Part shown: positions 17,369 through 26,772 of the stretch, in pieces | How positions within the stretch are numbered: the first letter of the stretch is position 1 | How the letters are laid out: the number at the start of each line of letters is the position of its first letter | From: Bacteroidota bacterium | GTDB taxonomy: Bacteria; Bacteroidota; Bacteroidia; Chitinophagales; Chitinophagaceae | Assembly (NCBI GenBank): GCA_016183765.1 | Contig: JACPEA010000002.1 | Coordinates: forward strand, 423,832-487,831 | Direction of reading: 5' to 3' | DNA length: 64,000 nt | Position numbers and translations under genes: made by a program | The notes under the pieces: model-generated | The model's input: only the letters and a program-made list of their open reading frames with translations | Told to the model about the DNA's origin: nothing | Databases searched by the model: none

Positions 17369-20300
17369 ATGCAACTGAAAGGTTTAGTGCGATTTTTTGC
17401 GATTGCCTTGATACTCATCTGCCTGTATCAATTGTCATTCACCTGGTTTGTGAAAAACCATGAAAGTCAAATGGAAAAAAAGGCCGATACCTGGCTGAAA
17501 ACTTTTCCCACCCCCGAGGCCAAATACCCCGGAAACAAAGAATTACAGGCTGCTTATGCTGATAGTCTGGGTGATCTGAGAAAAGAAAGACTGAAACGCC
17601 TGCTCGACAGTACCAAGGACGCGAAACTGGCTTTTGGTCTGACCACTTACAGCAGCGCCAAAGAAAAAGAACTGATGCTGGGTCTTGACCTGCAGGGTGG
17701 TATGAGTGTGACCATGGAAGTGGGCCTGGACGGCCTGATCAAATCCCTGGCCAACTATACCAAGGATGCCAATTTCAACAAAGCCCTGGAACAGGCGGTT
17801 ATCCGCAAGGCCAATACCAGTGCCGACCTTATTTCCCTGTTCCGCGAGGAACTGGCCAAAGTGAGTCCCGGTACCAAACTGGCCCCTTTCTTTGCGGCCC
17901 GTAGCGGAACTCCCCCAAAAATAAAGATCGACGACAGTGATGATAAAGTGGCTTCTTACCTGAAAGACCAGGCGAATATCGCTTTCAACACCACTTACCG
18001 CATCCTGCGTACCAGGATCGACCGTTTTGGTGTGGCATCACCCAATATCAACCCCGACCCTGTTAAAGGGTATATTAACATTGAACTGGCCGGCGTGAAC
18101 GACAAGGAAAGGGTTCGTGCCTTCCTGCAGTCTACCGCCAACCTCCAGTTCTTTGAAGTATATACTTTCGAAAGCAAAGAATTACAGAACGGCATTATAG
18201 AAGCCGATAAAGCGGTGGAAGATTACCTGAATGGCGTAAAAACAGCAGATACCACCCAAAAAGCTGGTGTTGACACAGTTGCCAAAACGGTGACTGCCGC
18301 TACGCAGCAGGACAGCGGTAAAACAGCTACCCTGTCTGCCATTGCCGGTAATACCCATGCTGCCGTAAAAGCAGATTCTGCCAAAGCCAATGCCAACAAG
18401 AACCCGATCGGCCGATTGATCCAGTTCAGCCAGCCTTATGCCGGCCAGGACGGTAAGACCGTATTTCCTGCAGCCATCGGTTATATCCCTTCTAAAGATA
18501 CCGGAACCCTGAACGATTACCTGCACCTGGATGTGGTGAAGAACAAATTCCCATCCAACCTGGTGTTCATGTATGGTAAAGCAGAAGGCGATGATCCCAA
18601 ACTGAAGAATTACCTTACCCTGTATGCCATCAAGACCCTGGATAACGGCCAGGCCGAACTGGGTGGTGAAGGCATCAGCGCTTCACAGGATTATGATGAG
18701 CGTGGCCGTATCGCTATCAAAATGAATATGGACAAAGCGGGTACTGCCGGCTGGGCAAGAATGACCACCCGTAACGTGGGCAAACCCATTGCCGTAGTAC
18801 TGGATAATTTTGTGTACTCCGCTCCTAACGTAAACGAGCCGATCACTACCGGTAACTCACAGATCTCCGGCAGCTATACCATTAAGGAAGCGCAGGACCT
18901 GGCAGAGATCCTGGAGAGCGGTAAACTGCCTGCTCCGGCCAAGATCATACAGGAACAGCAAGTAGGCCCTACCCTGGGTAAAGCGTCCATTAATGGTGGC
19001 GCCATGTCGTTCCTGATCTCCTTCATTGTCATCTTTGCCCTCATGCTGCTGTACTACAACACCGGCGGATGGGTGGCCAATATTGCCCTGATCCTGAACC
19101 TGCTGTTCACCATCGGAATCCTAAGCGCCCTGGGCTTTACGCTGACGGCTCCCGGTATTGCCGGTCTGGTACTTACGGTAGGCCTGGCAGTGGATACCAA
19201 CGTAATCATCTTTGAACGTATCAAGGAAGAGCTGACCAAAGGAAAGAGCTACCAGAATGCCGTGAACGACGGTTACAGGCGTTCACTGGCTCCCGTACTG
19301 GATGCCCACGTGACTACCCTGCTCACCGCCATTATCCTGGCTTATTTTGGATTGGGTCCGGTACTGGGTTTTGCCACCACACAGATCATCGGTATCCTGT
19401 TGTCGCTGTTCTGCGGTATCCTGGTATCCAGGCTGATCACAGATATCTATATGGGCAAGAACCGTCACTTTGAGTATTTCACGGGACTGTCTAGAAAGAT
19501 CTTCAAACACGCATCTTTCAAATTCATCGAGTACCGGAAAATCGCGTATGGTATTTCCGTTGTGATCTTCCTGCTGGGACTGAGCACCCTGGTACGCAAA
19601 GATGCTTTTGATGAGGGTGTTGAATTTTCAGGTGGACGCAGTTATACCATCAAATTCGACAAACCGGTGAATGAAGACCAGATCCGCGACGAGCTGAAAG
19701 CTGAATTCGGAGAGGCTGTGATCATCAAGACCGTGGATGTGAAGAACCAGATCAATATCACTACCTCTTATAAAATCAAGGAAACCGGCAGCAATATTGA
19801 TTCACTGGTAGAGAAGAAACTCTTTGCCGGCCTGAAGAACCACCTGCCGGCCAATACCAGTTTCATCGATTTTGAAAAAGTGTACAAACAAAGTTCACAG
19901 ACCGTATTACCGACCATTTCAGACGACCTGAAAAAAGGCGCTACCAAGGCGGTGGTCTTTGGTCTGATCATGATCTGCCTGTATATCTTCATCCGTTTCC
20001 GCGACTGGCGTTATTCACTGGGTACGATCTTCTCTTTGTTGCACGACGTATTTGTAACACTGATCGTATTTAGTTACGCCCGGACAATCGTTCCTTTCCC
20101 GCTTGAGATCGATCAGCACTTCATTGCTGCGATCCTGACGGTGATCGGTTTCTCGATGAACGATACGGTGATCGTGTACGACAGGATTCGTGAAGACAGC
20201 TCGCTGATGAAAGGCTCCGATAATGCTGCGGTGATCAACCGTGCGATCAACGAAACCTTGAGCCGTACAATCATGACTTCACTGACCGTATTCCTGACCA

Positions 20301-20473
20301 TCCTGATCCTCTTTATCTTCGGCGGAGAAGTTACCCGTGGTTTCGCGTTCGCCCTTCTGATCGGTGTGGTTACCGGTACCTACTCTTCTATCTTTGTAGC
20401 GGCCCCTGTCCTGGTAGATTTTGCCAAACACCGCCCGTTGGGAAGAAAGTCTTCGGTTGAAGCAAAAAAATAA
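17369..20473 (+). CDS. secDF: Fused protein translocase subunit SecDF
   Basis: Inner-membrane partner of SecYEG that uses the proton gradient to pull proteins across. The 1034-residue chain is a SecD-SecF fusion. The SecD half has a first helix at about 8-25, a long periplasmic P1 region and the motif GLDLQGGMSVTMEV (about 105-118), and then six helices with VDTNVIIFERIKEE (about 610-622). The SecF half begins near residue 715 (FEYFTGLSRKIF) with FSGGRSYTIKF and MNDTVIVYDRIRE. A low-complexity insertion rich in Thr, Ala, Lys and Asp (about 290-345) lies in the P1 region. Fusion is normal in Bacteroidota. Confidence 0.96.
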   Translation: MQLKGLVRFFAIALILICLYQLSFTWFVKNHESQMEKKADTWLKTFPTPEAKYPGNKELQAAYADSLGDLRKERLKRLLDSTKDAKLAFGLTTYSSAKEKELMLGLDLQGGMSVTMEVGLDGLIKSLANYTKDANFNKALEQAVIRKANTSADLISLFREELAKVSPGTKLAPFFAARSGTPPKIKIDDSDDKVASYLKDQANIAFNTTYRILRTRIDRFGVASPNINPDPVKGYINIELAGVNDKERVRAFLQSTANLQFFEVYTFESKELQNGIIEADKAVEDYLNGVKTADTTQKAGVDTVAKTVTAATQQDSGKTATLSAIAGNTHAAVKADSAKANANKNPIGRLIQFSQPYAGQDGKTVFPAAIGYIPSKDTGTLNDYLHLDVVKNKFPSNLVFMYGKAEGDDPKLKNYLTLYAIKTLDNGQAELGGEGISASQDYDERGRIAIKMNMDKAGTAGWARMTTRNVGKPIAVVLDNFVYSAPNVNEPITTGNSQISGSYTIKEAQDLAEILESGKLPAPAKIIQEQQVGPTLGKASINGGAMSFLISFIVIFALMLLYYNTGGWVANIALILNLLFTIGILSALGFTLTAPGIAGLVLTVGLAVDTNVIIFERIKEELTKGKSYQNAVNDGYRRSLAPVLDAHVTTLLTAIILAYFGLGPVLGFATTQIIGILLSLFCGILVSRLITDIYMGKNRHFEYFTGLSRKIFKHASFKFIEYRKIAYGISVVIFLLGLSTLVRKDAFDEGVEFSGGRSYTIKFDKPVNEDQIRDELKAEFGEAVIIKTVDVKNQINITTSYKIKETGSNIDSLVEKKLFAGLKNHLPANTSFIDFEKVYKQSSQTVLPTISDDLKKGATKAVVFGLIMICLYIFIRFRDWRYSLGTIFSLLHDVFVTLIVFSYARTIVPFPLEIDQHFIAAILTVIGFSMNDTVIVYDRIREDSSLMKGSDNAAVINRAINETLSRTIMTSLTVFLTILILFIFGGEVTRGFAFALLIGVVTGTYSSIFVAAPVLVDFAKHRPLGRKSSVEAKK

Positions 20474-20491
20474 TGTAACTGTTTGATACCC

Positions 20492-20523
20492 AAAGCCCGT
20501 AGTCGTCACTACGGGCTTTTTTA
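20492..20523 (+). terminator. Terminator after secDF
   Basis: AAAGCCCGTAGT pairs with ACTACGGGCTTT around CGTC, followed by further T residues; 19 bases after the stop codon. Confidence 0.9.
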
Positions 20524-20652
20524 TGGTGACCGATACCGATGAACAGCTTAAAATTCACTTAATGACCTCCCTTTAATCATTCGTTAACACCTATTCTGTT
20601 CACATCAGGTGTACCTTAGATTTGTTACGCTGTGCAGAACCTGAAGAAACAT

Positions 20653-21015
20653 ATGTTACGTGTGATCGTTTTCTTACTTGCCTTGCAGGTATTGAACCTG
20701 AGTATCTATGCCCCTGATTTCAGGCAACTGTATTCCCCTGCCAGGGAGTATGCTCCTACCAATATTACAGAAACTGCCGTAGAATATGTGGTGGAAGTGA
20801 TCATGGGTATCAAAAATGCGATTCCCGAGCAGATGCAACACCATAAAGACCTGCATTTTCACAAACAGGTCTCTTTTAAAGCGGAGTGTACCCCTGTTTT
20901 TTACCATTTACCGTCCTTACAGGTAAGATCAGGCAAAACCGCTATTCACTTACAGGAGACGTATAATTACCTGTACCTGCAGGAGATCAATCCACCGCCG
21001 CCCAAAACCTGCTGA
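20653..21015 (+). CDS. Small exported His-rich protein leading the metal efflux operon
   Basis: Hypothetical protein of 120 residues from the ATG at 20653, with an N-terminal hydrophobic segment (LRVIVFLLALQVLNL) that should export or anchor it. The middle has a histidine cluster (MQHHKDLHFHKQ, about residues 60-71), and a Cys lies near 78 and another at the C-terminus (PPPPKTC), so metal binding is plausible. A TAGATTTG box (20617-20624) fits the -7 consensus, so the earlier GTG at 20632 would leave almost no leader. It directly precedes genes for a CzcCBA-type exporter. Role as a periplasmic metal carrier or sensor is inference. Confidence 0.6.
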   Translation: MLRVIVFLLALQVLNLSIYAPDFRQLYSPAREYAPTNITETAVEYVVEVIMGIKNAIPEQMQHHKDLHFHKQVSFKAECTPVFYHLPSLQVRSGKTAIHLQETYNYLYLQEINPPPPKTC

Positions 21016-21089
21016 TCCCTTCTATTTTCTGTAAACACATTGACAGCGCTTTTGCTATCGATATTGATTTGGACATCCTAATTCTTATT

Positions 21090-22406
21090 ATGCGTTTATC
21101 ATTACGTACACCTGTGTGTTCGGCCATATTGCTGATCACCTTGTTTTGGGGTTCTGTGCAGACAACTGCCCATGCCCAGTCTTTTACCCGTGATACCCTT
21201 ACCCTTCGTTTACCAGAAATCGAAAAAAGGTTCCTGGACAGTAACCTGTTATTATTGGCTGCACATTTTAATGTAGATGCCCAGCAAGCCCTGGTACAAC
21301 AGGCGCGGCTTTGGGATAACCCGGTACTGAATACAGACCAGGTGATCGCTGCCGGAGGCAGGTTCTTTCCCTATGGTAAAAATGCCGATGGATCATTCCG
21401 CGGTCAGTATTTTGCACAGGTGCAGCAACTGATCAAAACCGCCGGCAAAAGAAATAAACTGATCAGCCTGGCGAATACCAATGTAAAGATCAGCGAGTGG
21501 CAGCTGCAGGATATTTTACGCAATCTGCGGTACCAGTTACGTATCGACTACTTTACCATACTGCAACAGCTGGAGACCGGGAATATTTATGCAAGCCAGC
21601 TGGCACAACTGCAAAAACTGCTCAACGGTATGCAGGCACAACTGAACGCCGGTAATATTGCGCAGAAAGACTTTCTGCGGATCCAGAACCTCGTCATCTC
21701 GCTCGAGCAGGACCTGACAGAACTGAACCGTTCACTGGCAGATACCGAAGCAGACCTGAAAACCCTGCTGGGTATTAAGGAAGCTGTTTTTATCAAACCC
21801 GGCGACCGGTTCGCGGCGAAAACCGATCCGGAGGCTGCCTGGCTTTCAGACCAGGGCCTGTTGTATGAAAGCGCCAGGAAAAACAATCCCTATTACCAGT
21901 TGCAGGTAACGCAGACCCTGTATCAGCAACAGAACCTGGATTACCAGAAAGCTTTACGCATACCCGACATCACACTGGGGCCTAATTTTGACCGCAACTC
22001 GAATTATACGCCGAATTATGTGGGACTGGGTATATCCCTTCCCCTGCCCATCCTGAACAAGAACCAGGGGAATATACGATCGGCGGCATTTACGGTAAAA
22101 CAGCAGCAGTCCGTTACGGCTAATGCGGAAGCGGAATTGCTTAACAACATAACGAATGCGTATACCAAACTGTTGTTATCCGTAAAGCAGAACAGTGGCA
22201 GCCAGCCCGGTTTTTACGAAAAGTACCACGCCATGTATGGAAATGTGGTACAGAGTTATCAGCAAAAACAGATAAGCCTGTTGGAATTCCTGGATTTTTT
22301 CAACGACTATACCGCATCGCAGCAGCGCCTATTACAACAGCAGCTTACCCTGCAGCTGGCAAAGGAAGCCTTGAATTACCAGCTTGGAACAGACATGATC
22401 AAATAA
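21090..22406 (+). CDS. Outer-membrane channel of a metal efflux system (TolC/CzcC-like)
   Basis: Outer-membrane factor of 438 residues with a signal peptide (about 1-35, ending TTAHAQ) and two repeats of long amphipathic helices typical of TolC proteins. Conserved spots include NPVLNTDQ near the first repeat and ISLPLPILNKNQGNIRSA in the second. The ATG at 21090 was taken; a TTG at 21069 would add seven hydrophobic residues before the signal. It is followed after 30 bases by the periplasmic adaptor gene, giving the CzcC-CzcB-CzcA order. Confidence 0.88.
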   Translation: MRLSLRTPVCSAILLITLFWGSVQTTAHAQSFTRDTLTLRLPEIEKRFLDSNLLLLAAHFNVDAQQALVQQARLWDNPVLNTDQVIAAGGRFFPYGKNADGSFRGQYFAQVQQLIKTAGKRNKLISLANTNVKISEWQLQDILRNLRYQLRIDYFTILQQLETGNIYASQLAQLQKLLNGMQAQLNAGNIAQKDFLRIQNLVISLEQDLTELNRSLADTEADLKTLLGIKEAVFIKPGDRFAAKTDPEAAWLSDQGLLYESARKNNPYYQLQVTQTLYQQQNLDYQKALRIPDITLGPNFDRNSNYTPNYVGLGISLPLPILNKNQGNIRSAAFTVKQQQSVTANAEAELLNNITNAYTKLLLSVKQNSGSQPGFYEKYHAMYGNVVQSYQQKQISLLEFLDFFNDYTASQQRLLQQQLTLQLAKEALNYQLGTDMIK

Positions 22407-22436
22407 AGATTTTATTACCCATTATACTATTGATAT

Positions 22437-23534
22437 ATGAACAAGAATATACTCCTTTTACCCGTATTGATGATGATCGGATTTATAGCCTGTAAGGAGA
22501 AAAAAATTACAGCTGAAAAACCTGGAAAATTTGTGTTGAGCGACACCATGGCAAAGATGATCACGATAGATTCCGTATCCCGTTGTTTCATCGATAATGA
22601 AACTACACTCACCGGGGAAGTAAGCTTCAATGAGAACAACATCAGCAAATTGTATCCACGCAGCAGCGGACAGGTGATCGACTGTAAAGTTACCCTGGGC
22701 GATAAAGTGCAGGCCGGGCAGGTACTGGCCGTATTACGCAGCGCCGATGTGGCGGGAAATTATGCCGACCTGAACAGCGCCGAAGCAGATGTGACCATTG
22801 CTAAACGGCAGTTGGACAATGCCGAGCAGTTATACAAGAGCGGCATATCCAGCGAAAAAGAATATACCGAAGCCAAACAGAATTATGCAAAAGCGCTGTC
22901 GGCCAGATCAAAAATACAATCGCTGATCAGTATCAATGGCGGTAAAGGCAGTAATGCCGGGGGCACGTATACGCTGGTCTCCCCTATCAGCGGTTATATT
23001 GTTGAGAAAAAAGTGAATACGGGAAATTTCATCCGGACAGATATGGGCGATTATCTTTTTACCATTTCGGACCTGAAAAATGTATGGATAAACGCCAATG
23101 TATTTGAAGCGGATATTCCAAAAGTAAAAGAAGGGTATGCGGTAGAAGTTACCACGCTTGCCTATCCTGATATCCGGCTGAAAGGAACCATCGACAAATT
23201 AAGCCAGGTACTTGATCCTGTTACCAAGACCATGCGGGTAAGGGTAAAACTGGAGAACAGGGACCTGCTGTTGCGTCCGGAAATGTTTGCCCGTGTGATC
23301 GTGTCCAACCAGGAAAACAAACAGGCCATCTGTATCCCTACCAAAGCGCTGATCTCGTTGAACGGAAAGGATTTTGTAGTGGTGTACAGGTCCAATACCG
23401 ACATGCAGATAGCCGAAGTGAACATCCTGAAATCACATGAAAACAAGACCTATATCCAAAGCGGTGTTGCCCCGGGCGACAGGATCATCACACAGAACCA
23501 GCTGCTGGTATTCCAGCAGTTACTCAACCAATAA
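22437..23534 (+). CDS. Periplasmic adaptor of a heavy-metal RND efflux pump (CzcB-like lipoprotein)
   Basis: Membrane-fusion protein of 365 residues linking the RND pump to the outer-membrane channel. The signal peptide ends in a lipobox (GFIAC), so it is anchored as a lipoprotein. A biotinyl-lipoyl-like domain begins near residue 70 (SGQVIDCKVTLGDKVQAGQV), then a helical hairpin (about 105-150), the second lipoyl half (SPISGYIVEKKVNTGNFI) and a beta-barrel domain (RVKLENRDLLLRPEMFARV). No extra His/Met-rich metal chaperone domain is present. It is the middle gene of the operon. Confidence 0.9.
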   Translation: MNKNILLLPVLMMIGFIACKEKKITAEKPGKFVLSDTMAKMITIDSVSRCFIDNETTLTGEVSFNENNISKLYPRSSGQVIDCKVTLGDKVQAGQVLAVLRSADVAGNYADLNSAEADVTIAKRQLDNAEQLYKSGISSEKEYTEAKQNYAKALSARSKIQSLISINGGKGSNAGGTYTLVSPISGYIVEKKVNTGNFIRTDMGDYLFTISDLKNVWINANVFEADIPKVKEGYAVEVTTLAYPDIRLKGTIDKLSQVLDPVTKTMRVRVKLENRDLLLRPEMFARVIVSNQENKQAICIPTKALISLNGKDFVVVYRSNTDMQIAEVNILKSHENKTYIQSGVAPGDRIITQNQLLVFQQLLNQ

Positions 23535-23586
23535 CCCGAAATGGCAGATAGCCTTTCATTAGTCTCATTAGTAATATGCTACTACC

Positions 23587-26500
23587 ATGGTAAAATTTAT
23601 TAAATCCATTATACATTTTTCACTCCGGCACAGGTATTTCGTGTTTTTCCTGACGGCTGTTCTGGCAACGATCGGTTTCATCAGTTACCGCAATACGCCG
23701 ATCGAAACTTTTCCGGATGTAACCAATACGCAGATCATCATCATAACACAATGGCCGGGACGCAGTGCGGAAGAAGTGGAGAAATTTGTAACGATACCCC
23801 TTGAAACAGTACTGAATTCCGTTCAGCGTAAATCGAATCTCCGCACCACATCCTCCTTTGGTCTATCCTATGTGCGACTGATCTTCGACGATGATGTGAC
23901 GGATGAGTTTGCCCGTCAGCAAGTGCTTAGCCGTATCGGCAATGTAGACCTTCCCGAAGGGATCAAACCGGACGTACAGCCTCCCTATGGCCCCACGGGT
24001 GAGATCTTCCGGTACACGTTAAAAAGCAATACCAGGAGCATACGCGAACTGTATACCATACAGGATTGGGTATTGGATAAAGAATTCAAGCGGGTGCCGG
24101 GTGTTGCGGATGTAAACAGTTTTGGCGGTGAGGAAAAAAGTTTTGAGATCAGTGTTAACCCGAATAACCTAATCAAATACGGCCTCACCTCGCTGGATGT
24201 ATACAATGCCGTTGGCAAAAGCAACCTGAACGTGGGTGGAGACGTGATTGAACGGAACGGTCAGGCATATGTGGTAAGAGGGATCGGTCTATTGAATAAT
24301 ATCGGCGAGATAGAGAACATTATTGTTACCAAGACCAATGGTGTGCCCATACTGGTCAAGAACCTGGCACAGGTAAAAGAAGCCGGTAAACCCAGGTTGG
24401 GCCAGGTTTCAAAAGATACAACCAGCGATGTGCTGGAAGGTATTGTAGTGATGGTGAAAGGTTCAAACCCTACAGAGATCCTGGAAAGACTGCATGAAAA
24501 AGTAAAGGATCTGAATGAAAACATTTTGCCCAGTGATGTAAAGATCGATACGTTTTATGATCGTACGGTGTTAATGGATTATGCTACGCATACCGTGATC
24601 CATAACCTGATCGAGGGTATTGTGCTGGTAACCTGTATCGTTATGCTGTTCATGGCCGACTGGCGGACGACCCTGACCGTTAGTATCATCATACCGCTGG
24701 CATTGCTGTTCGCTTTCATGTGTATGCGCATGATGCACATGACAGCCAATCTTTTATCGATGGGGGCTGTGGATTTTGGTATCATCATCGACGGTGCCGT
24801 GGTGATGGTGGAAGGTTTGTTTGTGGCGCTCGATAAAAAGGCCAAGGAAGTGGGCATGGAAAAGTTCAACAAACTGGCCAAACTGGGTTTGTTTAAACAG
24901 GTGGGAACAGAAATGGGTAAAGCCATCTTCTTTTCAAAGCTGATCATCCTCACCTGCCTGATCCCCATTTTTGCCTTTCAGAAAGTGGAGGGTAAAATGT
25001 TCTCGCCACTGGCCTATACACTGGGTTTTGCCTTGCTGGGAGCATTGATCTATACACTTACCCTGGTTCCGGCCCTCTCCAGTATCCTGCTCCGTAAGGA
25101 TGTACGGGAGAAACATAATCCCGTGGTACAGTTTTTTGAAAACGGGATCAAAACACTTTTTCAGAGAGCGTATCGTTATCCAAAAGCAAGTTTACTGATC
25201 GCTTTTTCAGTGATGGCCCTGACCTTCTTCTCTGCCCGTTTCCTGGGAAGCGAGTTCCTGCCCGAACTGGACGAAGGGGCCCTATGGGTGAAAGCCCAGT
25301 TACCCATGAGTTCATCGCTCAGCCAGTCGAAAGAGATCTCGGATAAAATGACCAGTATCATCCGTAAATACCCGGAAGTGCGGCATACGCTTGCCCAGAT
25401 CGGGAGAACCAATGACGGTACCGATCCTAAGGGATTCTTTAACGTAGAAATAGCCGTAGACCTGTATCCCAAGGACGAATGGCGCAAAGGGGTTTCTACG
25501 GAGAACCTGATCGACAGTCTTGACGGGCAACTGAGTAAAATACCCGGCCTGCTGCTGAACTATTCTCAGCCGATCAGGGATAATGTGGAAGAAGCCGTAG
25601 CAGGTGTGCCTGCATCGCTGGCAGTGAAAATTTCGGGTACTGATTTTCTCAAGCTGGATTCATTGGCCAACCAGGTACAATCGGTTCTGGCTACCGTAAA
25701 AGGTGTGGAAGACCTGGGTGTACTTCGCAACCTGGGGCAACCCGAGTTCCGCATTGAACTGGACCAGGCGAAAATGGCATTGTATGGTATCGCGACAGTG
25801 GATGCCAATGCCGTGATCGAAATGGCTTTGGGAGGAAAAGCAGCTACGCAATTGTATGAAGGGGAAAGAAAATTCGATATCCGTATCCGCTACCAGAAAG
25901 AGTTCAGGGATACCCAGGAAAAGATAGAGCGGCTGATGATCCCTTCGCAGGATGGAAGTAAGATCCCCATCAAGGAGATCGCAACGATCCGGACACTAAC
26001 GGGTCCGGCATTCATCTACCGGGATAATAACCAGCGGTATATACCCGTTAAATTCTCAGTACGGGGAAGAGACCTGGGAAGCACCATCAGGGAGGCGCAG
26101 GACAAAGTGAACAAAGTGGTGTCATTACCCAAGAACTACCGGATGACCTGGAATGGCGAGTTTGAGAACCAGCAGCGTGCATCCCGGACACTCGCCAATG
26201 TGGTGCCGATTTGTTTACTGGGTATATTTTTGATCCTGTTCATCACATTCGGCAATGTTAAAGACGCGGCACTTACGATCCTCAATGTTCCATTTGCATT
26301 GATCGGCGGTATCCTGGCCCTGCACATCACAGGCATGAATTTCAGTATCAGCGCTGGTATCGGTTTCATTGCCCTGTTTGGGGTGTGTATACAGAATGGG
26401 GTGATCCTGATCAGCGTATTCCGCAAAAACCTGGAGCAGCATATGCCGCTGCACAAAGCGGTACTGGACGGGGTCATCTCGAGGGTGAGGCCTGTGGTGA

Positions 26501-26718
26501 TGACGGCATTGATGGCTGCCATCGGATTACTGCCCGCCGCCATCAGTACCGGCATTGGCAGTGAAACGCAGAAACCACTGGCCATCGTGGTCATCGGCGG
26601 GTTGATCACATCCACCATACTTACCCTGCTGATCCTGCCGATCATTTACAGCCTGGTACATGTATTCCTGCACAAACGACAAAATATGAAACTCCTGAAG
26701 AAAATGGGAGCTGTATAA
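23587..26718 (+). CDS. Heavy-metal efflux RND pump (CzcA/CusA family)
   Basis: Inner-membrane proton-driven exporter of 1043 residues and 12 membrane helices with two large periplasmic loops. The proton-relay motif in helix 4 reads DFGIIIDGAVVMVE (about residue 400) and keeps both Asp and the Glu. In this family the DFG-xxx-DGAVV form is associated with divalent cations such as Zn, Co, Cd or Ni rather than Cu/Ag; the metal here is therefore inferred. It ends the czc-type operon and is followed by a strong terminator. Confidence 0.92.
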   Translation: MVKFIKSIIHFSLRHRYFVFFLTAVLATIGFISYRNTPIETFPDVTNTQIIIITQWPGRSAEEVEKFVTIPLETVLNSVQRKSNLRTTSSFGLSYVRLIFDDDVTDEFARQQVLSRIGNVDLPEGIKPDVQPPYGPTGEIFRYTLKSNTRSIRELYTIQDWVLDKEFKRVPGVADVNSFGGEEKSFEISVNPNNLIKYGLTSLDVYNAVGKSNLNVGGDVIERNGQAYVVRGIGLLNNIGEIENIIVTKTNGVPILVKNLAQVKEAGKPRLGQVSKDTTSDVLEGIVVMVKGSNPTEILERLHEKVKDLNENILPSDVKIDTFYDRTVLMDYATHTVIHNLIEGIVLVTCIVMLFMADWRTTLTVSIIIPLALLFAFMCMRMMHMTANLLSMGAVDFGIIIDGAVVMVEGLFVALDKKAKEVGMEKFNKLAKLGLFKQVGTEMGKAIFFSKLIILTCLIPIFAFQKVEGKMFSPLAYTLGFALLGALIYTLTLVPALSSILLRKDVREKHNPVVQFFENGIKTLFQRAYRYPKASLLIAFSVMALTFFSARFLGSEFLPELDEGALWVKAQLPMSSSLSQSKEISDKMTSIIRKYPEVRHTLAQIGRTNDGTDPKGFFNVEIAVDLYPKDEWRKGVSTENLIDSLDGQLSKIPGLLLNYSQPIRDNVEEAVAGVPASLAVKISGTDFLKLDSLANQVQSVLATVKGVEDLGVLRNLGQPEFRIELDQAKMALYGIATVDANAVIEMALGGKAATQLYEGERKFDIRIRYQKEFRDTQEKIERLMIPSQDGSKIPIKEIATIRTLTGPAFIYRDNNQRYIPVKFSVRGRDLGSTIREAQDKVNKVVSLPKNYRMTWNGEFENQQRASRTLANVVPICLLGIFLILFITFGNVKDAALTILNVPFALIGGILALHITGMNFSISAGIGFIALFGVCIQNGVILISVFRKNLEQHMPLHKAVLDGVISRVRPVVMTALMAAIGLLPAAISTGIGSETQKPLAIVVIGGLITSTILTLLILPIIYSLVHVFLHKRQNMKLLKKMGAV

Positions 26719-26726
26719 ATCATCTG

Positions 26727-26759
26727 ACCGGCGCAGCAAATCATGCTGCGCCGGTTTTT
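26727..26759 (+). terminator. Strong terminator between the RND pump and the porin gene
   Basis: Perfect 12-base inverted repeat ACCGGCGCAGCA / TGCTGCGCCGGT around five bases, followed by five T residues. A longer reading of the porin gene would start at 26743 inside this hairpin, which argues for the ATG at 26773. Confidence 0.9.
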
Positions 26760-26772
26760 CAACAACCTACTT

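Noticed and set aside
20632..20652. GTG start of the small His-rich protein
   Set aside because: It lies only eight bases after a TAGATTTG -7 box, leaving no room for a leader; the ATG at 20653 begins the hydrophobic segment.
26743..26772. Longer porin start at 26743
   Set aside because: It begins inside a perfect terminator hairpin and puts ten extra residues before a normal signal peptide.
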